Below the pieces are notes generated by a model. The model had not been told where the DNA came from and did no database searches. It was given only the letters and a program-made list of their open reading frames with translations. Of a DNA stretch of 64,000 bases, positions 29,390 through 37,365 are shown in pieces; position 1 is the stretch's first letter; each line of letters begins with the position of its first letter. The stretch is taken from the NCBI RefSeq assembly GCF_011388215.1, contig NZ_CP049989.1:248001-312000 (forward strand), read 5' to 3'. The DNA is from Hydrogenophaga crocea (GTDB lineage Bacteria > Pseudomonadota > Gammaproteobacteria > Burkholderiales > Burkholderiaceae_C). The translations under genes and the position numbers were made by a program.

Positions 29390-30403
29390 GTGAAACTGCA
29401 CCGCAAGCACTTCCTGACCGCCGTGGCCGCCGCTGCGCTGGCCTTCGGCGCCGGCCCGGCCTTCGCGCAGAAGGTGCTCAAGTACACGCACTTCCAGCCC
29501 GCGGGCAACGACCAGCCCAAGCACGCCGCCGCGCTCGCCTTCAAGGAGCACGTGGAGAAGGCCACCAACGGCTCGATCAAGGTCGAGCTCTACCCCGCGG
29601 GCCAGCTCGGTCCCGCGCAGCAGGTCATGGAAGGCCTGCGCCTGGGCTCGGTGGAGCTCGCCGTGGTGCACGACGGCGGCATCCCCGGCGTCTACAAGAC
29701 CTTCAACATCTTCGGCCTGCCCTTCCTGTTCAACGACCACGCGCACGCCTACGCGGTGCTCGACGGCAAGTTCGGCCAGGAGCTGGCAGAAGACATGCGC
29801 AAGCGCACGGGCATCCGCCTGATGGGCTACGCGGACAACGGCATCCGGCACTTCACCAACAGCAAGCGCGCCATCCGCACGCCCGAGGACATGAAGGGCC
29901 TGAAGATCCGCGTGCAGCCCAGCCCGGTGTTCGTGAAGCTGGTCGAATCGCTGGGCGCGAGCCCGACCGCGATCGATTGGGGCGAGCTGCCCGCCGCGCT
30001 CGCGCAAGGCACGGCCGATGGCCAGGAGAACGGCGTCACCAACATCATGGCGGCCAGCCTGTTCCAGCACCAGAAGCACATCACGCTCGACGGCCACGTG
30101 TACAGCCTGCACGCCTACATGGTGAGCGAGCGTTTCTTTAACGGCCTGAGTGCCGCGGAGAAGCAGGCCGTGACCGAGGGCGTGGACAAGGCCAAGAAGA
30201 TCCACCGCGACATGACGCGCGCGCAAGACCTCTCGGCCAAGAAGGTGCTGACCGAGAAGGGCATGACGGTGACCGAGCTCACGCCGGCCGAGATCGACCG
30301 CTTCCGCAAGGTCGCCCAGCCCGTGGTGCGCGCCTACCTCGAAGCCGAGGTGAGCAAGGAGTGGACCGAGAAGCTGCTGCAGGCCGCGGCGACCACCAAG
30401 TGA
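29390..30403 (+). CDS. dctP: TRAP transporter substrate-binding protein (DctP)
   Basis: Periplasmic receptor of 337 residues. A signal peptide ends at about residue 26 (AFGAGPAFA/QKV). The binding-site Arg is in LKIRVQPSPVF, the block that contacts the substrate carboxylate; YPAGQLGPAQQVMEGLRLGS and WGELPAALAQGTADGQEN are family motifs. It starts with GTG behind AAGGAGA. Substrate is probably a sugar acid or other hydroxycarboxylate, from its neighbours. Confidence 0.93.
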   Translation: MKLHRKHFLTAVAAAALAFGAGPAFAQKVLKYTHFQPAGNDQPKHAAALAFKEHVEKATNGSIKVELYPAGQLGPAQQVMEGLRLGSVELAVVHDGGIPGVYKTFNIFGLPFLFNDHAHAYAVLDGKFGQELAEDMRKRTGIRLMGYADNGIRHFTNSKRAIRTPEDMKGLKIRVQPSPVFVKLVESLGASPTAIDWGELPAALAQGTADGQENGVTNIMAASLFQHQKHITLDGHVYSLHAYMVSERFFNGLSAAEKQAVTEGVDKAKKIHRDMTRAQDLSAKKVLTEKGMTVTELTPAEIDRFRKVAQPVVRAYLEAEVSKEWTEKLLQAAATTK

Positions 30404-31368
30404 GCGGGCGTCCGACCCTCGACCGCCTGGTGGTGGCCCTGGACGACGGCTACGCCGCCTACGACCAGGAAGAGGCGCTGCTGGCCGAGGTGGGCGCGCG
30501 CTTCGAGCTGCGCCCCTGCCGCCGCAACGAAGACGCGGCCATCGCCTCGGTGGCCGACGCCGACGTGCTGCTGGTGCGCGAGTCGCCGGTGACGCGGCGC
30601 GTGCTCGAGGCCGCGCCGCGCTGCCGCGCGGTGATCCGCTACGGCATCGGCGTGGACAACATCGACCAGGCCGCCGCGCGCGAGCGCCGCATTGCGGTGG
30701 CCAACGTGCCCGACTACGGCACCGACGAGGTCAGCTCGCAGGCCGTGGCGCTCGCGCTCGCGGTTTCGCGCCGCATCGGCCTGCACGACGCCGAGGTGCG
30801 CGCGGGCCGCTGGTCCACCGGCGTGCTGCAGCCCATGTACCGGCTGCGCGGCCGCACCCTGGGCCTGGTGGGCTTCGGCCGCATCGCGCGCATGACGCTG
30901 GACAAGCTCGCGGGCTTCGGCTTCGGCCGCGTGCTGGTGCACGACCCCAAGAGCGAGCTGCCCGCGGGCGTGCAGCGCGTGGACATGGACACGCTGTGTG
31001 CCGAGGCCGATGTGATCTCGCTGCACGCGCCGCTCAACGAACACACGCGCCACCTGCTCGATGCGCGCCGCATCGGCCTGATGCGGCCCACCGCCATCGT
31101 GGTGAACACCGCGCGCGGCGGGCTGGTCGACACGCAGGCGCTGTACGAAGCGCTGCGCGAGCGCCGCATCCTGGGCGCGGGGCTCGATGTGTTCGAGCAG
31201 GAGCCGCCGGGCGCGCACCCCATCTTCACGCTGGACAACGTGGTGGTGACCAACCACATGGGCTGGTACAGCGAAGAAGCCATGCGCGAGCTGCAACGCA
31301 AGACCGCGCTGGAGGCCGCGCGCGTGCTGCGTGGCGAAGAACCCCTGCACTGGCTCAACCGCTGGTGA
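30400..31368 (+). CDS. D-2-hydroxyacid dehydrogenase family protein
   Basis: NAD(P)-dependent dehydrogenase of 322 residues. It shows RYGIGVDNID, the Rossmann motif GLVGFGRIAR, and catalytic Arg (VNTARGGLVD), Glu (DVFEQEPP) and His (TNHMGWYSEEA). The start GTG overlaps the dctP stop as GTGA, so it is coupled to the transporter. The group includes phosphoglycerate dehydrogenase-like and CtBP-like members; in this operon it probably oxidises or reduces the imported acid. Confidence 0.9.
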   Translation: MSGRPTLDRLVVALDDGYAAYDQEEALLAEVGARFELRPCRRNEDAAIASVADADVLLVRESPVTRRVLEAAPRCRAVIRYGIGVDNIDQAAARERRIAVANVPDYGTDEVSSQAVALALAVSRRIGLHDAEVRAGRWSTGVLQPMYRLRGRTLGLVGFGRIARMTLDKLAGFGFGRVLVHDPKSELPAGVQRVDMDTLCAEADVISLHAPLNEHTRHLLDARRIGLMRPTAIVVNTARGGLVDTQALYEALRERRILGAGLDVFEQEPPGAHPIFTLDNVVVTNHMGWYSEEAMRELQRKTALEAARVLRGEEPLHWLNRW

Positions 31369-31394
31369 ATTCCTGAACGACGACTGGAGTGGAA

Positions 31395-32054
31395 ATGGAC
31401 AAGCAATTGCAGACCCTGATCGACGGCTTCAACCAGGTGGCCGTGGCCTCGGTGGCCGACGCCGTGGACAAGGTCTGTGGCCGCCGTGGCTACATGGCGA
31501 GCGACATCAAGCCGCGCATCAACGACAAGCGCATCTGCGGCCCGGCGGCCACGGTGCTCGAAGCGGCCACCGATGAATTCGTACCGCCGCAGCACGCGCT
31601 GGACCTGATCGACGAGGCCGAGGCCGGCAGCGTGATCGTGATCAGCATCGAAGGCGGCGAGCCCGATGTGGCGGTGTGGGGCGGGCTGATGACCGCGGGC
31701 GCGGTGGCCAATGGCCACGCGGGTGCGGTGCTCGACGGCGGCGTGCGCGACCTCACCGAGATCCGGCGCGACTACGGCTTTCCCGTGTACGCGCGCGACG
31801 TGAGCCCCGCCACCACGCTGGGCCGCTACCGCACCGTGGCCTCGCAGGTGCCGGTGCGCGTGGCCGGTGTGATCGTGCACCCGGGCGACATCGTGGTGGG
31901 CGACGTGGACGGCGTGGTGGTGGTGCCGCGCGAGCAGGCCGCCGAGGTGCTGCGCGTGGCGCGCGAGATCGACGAGCGCGAGCTCGAGCAGGCCCGACTC
32001 ATCATCGCCGAGAAGTCGCTGCGCAAGGGCCTTGCCAAATATGGCCGCATCTGA
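31395..32054 (+). CDS. RraA-family aldolase/decarboxylase
   Basis: A 219-residue RraA-fold protein. The substrate- and metal-binding block is VLDGGVRDLTEIR; GLMTAGAVANGHAGAV and DIVVGDVDGVVVVP are family motifs. Members include 4-hydroxy-4-methyl-2-oxoglutarate aldolase, oxaloacetate decarboxylases and true RNase E inhibitors. The catabolic operon favours an aldolase or decarboxylase. ATG 31395 is preferred over GTG 31389 because of the ribosome site CTGGAG. Confidence 0.88.
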   Translation: MDKQLQTLIDGFNQVAVASVADAVDKVCGRRGYMASDIKPRINDKRICGPAATVLEAATDEFVPPQHALDLIDEAEAGSVIVISIEGGEPDVAVWGGLMTAGAVANGHAGAVLDGGVRDLTEIRRDYGFPVYARDVSPATTLGRYRTVASQVPVRVAGVIVHPGDIVVGDVDGVVVVPREQAAEVLRVAREIDERELEQARLIIAEKSLRKGLAKYGRI

Positions 32055-33033
32055 GCCCAAGCCAGCCACGCCCGGGGCCGCGGACATCGTGGCCTACGGC
32101 GAGGCCATGGTGGAGTTCAACCAGACCGGCGAGGGCGGCGGGCGTCAGTACCTGCAGGGCTTTGGCGGCGACACCTCGAACTTCGCCATTGCCGCGGCGC
32201 GCCAGGGTGCGCGCGTGGCCTACCTGAGCGCGCTCGGCGACGACCCCTACGGCGCGATGCTGCGCCGCCTGTGGGATGAGGAGGGCGTGGACCACACGCA
32301 CGTGGCCACCGACCCGGCCGCGTTCAGCGCGATCTACTTCGTCACGCACGGCGAGCGCGGCCACCAGTTCAGCTTCTTCCGCACCGGCTCGGCCGCGAGC
32401 CGCATGACGCCCGCCACGCTGCCGCGTGCGCCCATCGAGGCCGCGCGTGTGCTGCACCTGTCGGGCATCTCGCTCGCGATCTCGCCCAGCGCCTGCGACG
32501 CGGGCTACGCCGCGATCGACTGTGCGCGCGCCGCGGGCACCTGGGTCTCGTTCGACACCAACCTGCGCCTGAAACTGTGGAGCGTGCAGCGCGCGCGCGC
32601 CGTCATGAGCGACGTGATCGGCCTGTGCGACATCTGCCTGCCCAGCTACGACGACGTGGTCGCCATCACCGGCCTGACCGAGCCCCATGCGCTGGTGGAC
32701 CATTGCCTGCGCCTGGGCGCAAAGACGGTCGCGCTCAAGCTCGGCGAGCAGGGCGCGATCGTGGCCAGCGCGCACGAGCGCCACCGCATTGCGCCCGCGG
32801 CCTGCCGGCCGGTGGACGCCACCGGGGCGGGGGATGCGTTCGGCGGCGCCTTCGTGGCGCGCCTGGTGGCCGGTGACGACCTGGCCAGCGCGGGGCGTTA
32901 CGCGGCCACGGTGGCGGCGCTGTCGACCGAGGGCTACGGCGCGGTGGCGCCGATCCCGCGCGCTGCGCAGGTGCGCGCACTCACACAGGCCGCAAGCCAT
33001 CCCGCGGCGGATCGACCGCGCTCAGCCGGCTGA
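32041..33033 (+). CDS. PfkB-family sugar kinase, 2-keto-3-deoxygluconate kinase-like
   Basis: Ribokinase-fold kinase of 330 residues. YGEAMVEFNQ and GGDTSNFAIAAARQGARVAYLSALGDD are the N-terminal PfkB block, and DATGAGDAFGGAF (catalytic Asp265) is the anion-hole motif. GGDTSN and SFDTNLRLKLW are seen in KDG kinases. It overlaps the RraA gene by 14 bases and ends the operon; 2-keto-3-deoxy sugar acids are the likely substrate class. Confidence 0.88.
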   Translation: MAASEPKPATPGAADIVAYGEAMVEFNQTGEGGGRQYLQGFGGDTSNFAIAAARQGARVAYLSALGDDPYGAMLRRLWDEEGVDHTHVATDPAAFSAIYFVTHGERGHQFSFFRTGSAASRMTPATLPRAPIEAARVLHLSGISLAISPSACDAGYAAIDCARAAGTWVSFDTNLRLKLWSVQRARAVMSDVIGLCDICLPSYDDVVAITGLTEPHALVDHCLRLGAKTVALKLGEQGAIVASAHERHRIAPAACRPVDATGAGDAFGGAFVARLVAGDDLASAGRYAATVAALSTEGYGAVAPIPRAAQVRALTQAASHPAADRPRSAG

Positions 33034-35033
33034 GCTTGCGTCGGGCGCCGGGGCTGAGCCGCGCGAGCGTGCGCACGACCTCGGCCGTCGACACCGCCTG
33101 GGCGTTGCGGGGCAAGTGGGATCGTGCCTGCGCCAGCACCTCCGCATTGCCCTGCACCCAGCCGATGCCGTCCACGATGCCGCGAAGGATGTGGGGCGCG
33201 GCCGCCGCGGCGGTGTCGCGCAAGCGCTCTCGGGCGCGCTGCTCGGCCAGGGCATCGAGTGCGCGCAGGCCGCGGCGGATGTCGAGCAGTCGCTGCTAGC
33301 TGCTCTCTTTGAGCCGCTGCATGGCCTCGCGGCCCCCGTCTTGCGACCCCGAGTCTTCCAGCTGTGCGTCGATCCGCATCTGCAAGGCGGCGCACTCGGC
33401 TTCCGATTTGTTCAGCCGTCTGTGCTGCCGTTGTTCGGCCGGGGTCAGGAATTCGTGGCTCGTGAACAGCCCGCCGTTGGCCTGGAAGGCCACGTTCCAG
33501 AAGTCGCACATCGCCTCATCGAGGTGCTGGCGCCAGTCGGCGGGCAGATGCCCCGAGTCGCCGACGCGCCGGGCGAGCCGTTCAAGCCCGTCCACCAGCC
33601 GCCCGAGCTGGGCGATCGAGCGGTCGTCGAGGCCCTGGCGTTCGCCGGGCGCCAGATCGATCACGCTCAAGCGGTCGGGGACACCGGCGCCGTCGCCCTC
33701 CGTGAAGATCAGGTTGGTCCAGTTGTTGCTGCCGCAGCCGTCGGGGGCCAGATGGTCGTGCAGGCCCACCAGGGGCCCCACCACGAGCGTGCCGCCGATC
33801 GCGCGGCCGATCGCCGGGTTCGCCAGCAAGGCGGCGCGCTGGTCCCGCGGCGCGTCGCTGATGGACACGCCGCGGATGGCCTCCTGCCGCACGACCACGC
33901 CACCCACCTCGAGCGACGACTGGATCTTCTGCAGGGGGCCCAGGCGATCGGGTGAGGCCCTGGCGGTCTTCAGGCGTTGCACCTGTCGCGGGGAGGGTGC
34001 GTCGGACACGTGGTGGCCGAAGCCAAACGGCAGGGCCTGCGCGGCGGTGCTGGCCAGGTGGTCGAGCGCGCCATAGACCTGCAAGGTGGCTCTGGCTTGC
34101 GCCGGGTCTTCGACCTTGACGATCTCGTCGACGCGCACCGCTTGCCGTTTCGGCTCGGCCACCTGGAAGGCGGGCGGGCTCTTGGGGTCGCCGGCGTCAC
34201 GGTGGATGCGCGGGATGCGGGGCGGGTCGTCGGGCGCCCGGCGCGCGCGCGGGGCTTGCAGCAAGGGGCCGGATTCGGAGGACCCGACGAGGCTGGACGC
34301 ATCGGATGCATCGGACACATCGGACCCATCGGATGTGTCGGAGGCCGACCGCTCGGCCGCGCGCGCCGGTGGCTGGGCGCGCGCCTTGGCAAACGCTCTG
34401 CGTCTGCAGCAGCTGGGTGCTCACGATCAGGGCGCCGCCGGCGCCGTTCTTGGACAGGGTTGCGGTCTGCGCGGGTTTGGCGGCCAGATCGCCCCGGAGT
34501 TGCTCGCGCACCGCTTCGCGGTGCTGCTCGTAGGCCGTCACGGCGTCCACGCGGGACCATTCGAGGCAGAGCTCCTGTCGCAAGAGCTGCAGGTAGCGCC
34601 GGGTGTGTGATCGTTCCTCGAACGTTGGCACCACCGCGTCGATGCCCGCGATCTGGCGCTTGAGCTCGGCGTGGCAGGCCTGGCGCTCGGCGGCGCTTGC
34701 CGGCACCGGCTCCCGGCCGCGTGGGGTGGACAAAGCGCTGCTGGCCGCGCAGAACTGGCGGAAGACGCGCTTGACGGTGCGCGGATCGGGGTCGTTGCTG
34801 CCCAGGGTGCGCAACAACGCTTCGCGGTGGCGCTGGGCGCGTGCCTGGCGGTACGCGTGCAGCTCGGTGCGGTAACGCAAGCGGTCGGTCAGGGCCAGCA
34901 GCCTGCTGGGCCGGCTCGCCGGGGCCGGCACCAGCCCGCGCGCGGCCTGCAGGGGGTGCAAAGGCGGCCCGTGCGGCACGGGCGCTGCCCTGGCGCGGCG
35001 GGGGGCCGACGGATGGAGGCTGTTGGGTTTCAT
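32981..35033 (-). pseudogene. broken gene of unknown function, effector-like, with frameshift and internal amber
   Basis: One coding frame appears to be broken twice. Fragment 1 starts at ATG 35033 (MKPNSLHPSAPRR) and is plausible to about 34400. Fragment 2, displaced by one base, runs from about 34420 to a TAG at 33296-33298. The same frame continues for 104 codons to TGA 32981, with G or C in nearly every third position, so the TAG cuts real coding sequence. The region is helical and charged, without signal peptide or membrane segment. VVGPLVGLHDHLAPDG, SNNWTNLIF and LSVIDLAP recall the catalytic loop and metal-binding motif of PI3/4-kinase-like enzymes; this is weak. No family is recognised. 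Sequencing error or programmed recoding are alternatives to decay. Confidence 0.65.
34299..34343. repeat. five tandem 9-bp units encoding Ser-Asp-X
   Basis: Five adjacent copies of a 9-base unit close to GCATCGGAT occupy 45 bases. On the minus strand, in the frame of the second fragment, they encode SDT, SDG, SDV, SDA, SDA. The repeat lies directly beside the point where the reading frame changes, so slippage here or nearby is a plausible cause of the frameshift. Confidence 0.85.
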
Positions 35034-35204
35034 CGCGGAGCCGATCGGGAACCTGGGATCGTTCTGGGTTACTTGCTCGACACCCCGGTTCCGCGGCCCG
35101 CCGCCCTGCGGCCATGGCCTAGGCCCATCCCACGCCTGCGGTGGCGCGGCGAAGGCCGGCGCGGCATAGTGCGGGGTTCCCGTCCATTCCCTCAGGAGGC
35201 TCCC

Positions 35205-35591
35205 ATGAAGAACAACCCCGTCGGCTGGTTCGAGATCTACGTGCAGGACATGCCGCGCGCCCGCGCCTTCTACGAGGCCGTGTTCCAGGGCGCGCTGAGC
35301 CCGCTGGCCAACCCCGAGGGCGATGCATCGGGCACCGAGATGTGGGCCTTTCCCTCGGGCATGGACACCTACGGCTCGCCCGGCGCGCTCGTGAAGATGC
35401 CCGGCTACCCCTCGGGCAGCGGCGGCACGCTGGTGTACTTCTCGTGCGCGGATTGCGCCCAGGAGGCCGGCCGCGCCGCTGCGCACGGTGGCAAGGTCTT
35501 CAAGGACAAGTTCTCCATCGGTCCGTACGGCTTCGTCGCACTGGTGACCGACACCGAAGGCAACCTGATCGGGCTGCATTCCATGGCCTGA
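35205..35591 (+). CDS. VOC (glyoxalase-fold) family protein
   Basis: A 128-residue single-domain VOC protein. VGWFEIYVQDMPRARAFYEAVF is the first beta-alpha unit, and FSIGPYGFVALVTDTEGNLIGLHS the last. AGGAGG stands six bases before ATG 35205. Small stand-alone members include dioxygenases, resistance proteins and many unknowns. It stands alone between the broken gene and a convergent MscS gene. Confidence 0.9.
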   Translation: MKNNPVGWFEIYVQDMPRARAFYEAVFQGALSPLANPEGDASGTEMWAFPSGMDTYGSPGALVKMPGYPSGSGGTLVYFSCADCAQEAGRAAAHGGKVFKDKFSIGPYGFVALVTDTEGNLIGLHSMA

Positions 35592-35616
35592 GCGGCCTGC
35601 AGCCCCGGCGCGGCGT

Positions 35617-36207
35617 TCAGTCGAGCAGCGATCGCAGCACCGGCTGCTGGCTGCGGCGCAGCCGCGTGGTGCGCTGGAAGAACAGGCTGTTGGGAATGCG
35701 CAGGTGCGTCGGCTCCTGGCCGTCCACCGGGTCTTCGCGCAGCGTGGTGTAGATCAGGTTGATGTCCATCACCTCGCCGGCCAGGCCGGGTTTGTCGCCG
35801 CCTTCGAGCAACTCGATGTGGTCGTGCAGACCGAAGGGGCGCGAGGTGTAGATCAGCACCGCCGAGAAGATGTTGGACAGCACGCTCCAGGCCGCGAAGA
35901 AGGCCACGGCGCCCACGGCCACGAAGCCCGAGAACGCGGTCCAGATCACGGTGGCCGACACACCCACGCGGTCGAGGATCCACAGCAGCGCCGCGCCCAC
36001 GAGCAGCAGTGTCACGAGGCGCTTGGTGCCCACGACCAGCTCGAGCGGCACCTGCTTGTCGGCGCTCACGCGCGAGATGAAGCGGTGCAGCAGCGAGCGC
36101 AGCAGCAGCATCAGCAGCACGATCAGCGCGATCTGCAGGCCGACGGTGATGAGTTCGATCCAGGGGAGGGCCCAGGCGGGCAGAACGGATTGCATGGGGA
36201 GGCGCAT
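35617..36207 (-). CDS. small MscS-family mechanosensitive channel
   Basis: Inner-membrane channel that opens under tension. The product is about 196 residues against 286 for E. coli MscS. It has three hydrophobic segments (ITVGLQIALIVLLMLLL, VTLLLVGAALLWIL, and the pore helix region TAFSGFVAVGAVAFFAAW) and the beta domain (SRPFGLHDHIELL, GEVMDINLIYTTL, IPNSLFFQR), then stops, so the C-terminal alpha/beta cage is missing. ATG 36207 or 36195 may start it. Confidence 0.88.
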   Translation of the reverse strand: MRLPMQSVLPAWALPWIELITVGLQIALIVLLMLLLRSLLHRFISRVSADKQVPLELVVGTKRLVTLLLVGAALLWILDRVGVSATVIWTAFSGFVAVGAVAFFAAWSVLSNIFSAVLIYTSRPFGLHDHIELLEGGDKPGLAGEVMDINLIYTTLREDPVDGQEPTHLRIPNSLFFQRTTRLRRSQQPVLRSLLD

Positions 36208-36410
36208 GGGGAAAGGCCGGCCGGGCCGGCGCGCGCAGGGCGCGGTCTGACAGACCCCGCATTGTGGCTTGGGCGGGACTACTGCCGGGGGTAGGCCTTT
36301 CGGATGCGGGTCGGTCCGGTGGCCTTGGCGGGGACCCAAGGCCCGTGTCATCACACATAAGTCACGACAGGTGGGTGCACCCGTCAACACTCCAACCCGT
36401 GAGGCTCTCC

Positions 36411-37358
36411 ATGCCCATTCACCTTTATACGAACAAAAACCCGCACATCCCGACCCGCGATCTGCCTGGCGGCATGCCGGCCAAACTGGTCCGGGGCGCC
36501 AAGGACGTGCTGCAGCACGGCTTGCGCGTCGGCAAGGCCGTGGTTCTGCTGCCGCGCCACTTGAAACAGCAGATCTTCAATGGCGGTCCCAAGCGCTGGA
36601 TCGATCCCAGCCGCAGACAGTTGCGCAAAGGGGTGCTGCAGCAGGCCAAGGCCGGAGAATTGAGGCGGCAGGCCTTGAAGGTCGAGAACGACCGTCTCGA
36701 AGCCGCGGCCAAGGCCGTCGGCCAGACCGAGAGCGCCCCGGCGGACCCCAAGTTCCAGGAGAAGGCCGAGCGCCTCAAGAAGTTGGGGCGCGATTTGAGC
36801 CAGCCCATGAGCGAGAGCAGCCCGAAGGACAGGGCTGAGAAGGCTCGCCTGGACCAGCGTCTGTTGAAGAAGGCCCGCAAGATCGAGGAGGCATACGCCA
36901 TGCCTCGCGTGGCCGCCGAAGAAGCGCCCGATCAAGCAGCCCTGGAAGAGAACCACCGCAGAGTGAGCGTGGCGCTGGATGCCTACCAGGACGGCATCCA
37001 GGGGTTCGTCACTGACGAGAACCTCAAGGAGGCGGATTTTCACAAAGTCACCCGCCATGTGCTGAGGCTCATGGAAGCGCACGGCATGATCGAGTCAGCC
37101 CTGGTGCAGCAGTTCGACGCCCATTGCGCAGCGCGTGCGAGGGCCCCCGATGCGCAAGACCGCTTCAATCCAGCGCTGACCCGGGCGCTCGAAGAACATT
37201 CCCTCGTCCGCGCCAACGTCGGTCAGGCTTGGTATCGCGCTGGCTTGGTGCTTCCCGAGGTGGCGGATGCACCGAACACCGACACGTCTGGCAATCTGTT
37301 CACATCCGAGGCCATCAAGGCTTGGTACTCGACGCCAGCGAAGGCCGACAAAGCCTGA
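36411..37358 (+). CDS. orphan protein of unknown function, lysine-rich and helical
   Basis: A 315-residue product that I do not recognise. There is no signal peptide or membrane segment. Residues about 70-200 are highly charged and probably coiled coil (LRRQALKVENDRLEAAAKAV, EKAERLKKLGRDL). The N-terminus MPIHLYTNKNPHIPTRDLP is polar. Codon use is less GC-biased than its neighbours, suggesting later acquisition. It lies where xdhC would be expected, after xdhB in convergent orientation. A secreted effector is one possibility, but no secretion gene or recognised promoter box is in the window. Confidence 0.7.
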   Translation: MPIHLYTNKNPHIPTRDLPGGMPAKLVRGAKDVLQHGLRVGKAVVLLPRHLKQQIFNGGPKRWIDPSRRQLRKGVLQQAKAGELRRQALKVENDRLEAAAKAVGQTESAPADPKFQEKAERLKKLGRDLSQPMSESSPKDRAEKARLDQRLLKKARKIEEAYAMPRVAAEEAPDQAALEENHRRVSVALDAYQDGIQGFVTDENLKEADFHKVTRHVLRLMEAHGMIESALVQQFDAHCAARARAPDAQDRFNPALTRALEEHSLVRANVGQAWYRAGLVLPEVADAPNTDTSGNLFTSEAIKAWYSTPAKADKA

Positions 37359-37365
37359 GCGGCCC

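Noticed and set aside
28154..30403. A 749-codon frame fusing an unknown N-terminal region to DctP
   Set aside because: The first ~410 codons are dctM read out of frame. DctP has its own GTG with AAGGAGA and a signal peptide.
32981..33298. A separate small gene of 80-104 codons downstream of the TAG
   Set aside because: It has no ribosome site or convincing start, and shares the exact frame of the preceding fragment, so it is better read as the severed C-terminus of the same gene.
34197..34330. The C-terminal end of the first fragment's own frame (HIRWVRCVRCIRCVQPRR)
   Set aside because: The Arg/Cys-rich peptide is the SDX repeat read out of frame. It has poor third-position bias and is not a real domain.
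36230..36410. An hrpII-type (TTCG-N16-TTCG) or Hrp box before the orphan gene or the broken gene
   Set aside because: TTCG at 36299 is not followed by TTCG at the right distance, and the GGAACC near 35090 (minus) lacks a correctly spaced CCAC. Type III regulation cannot be claimed.
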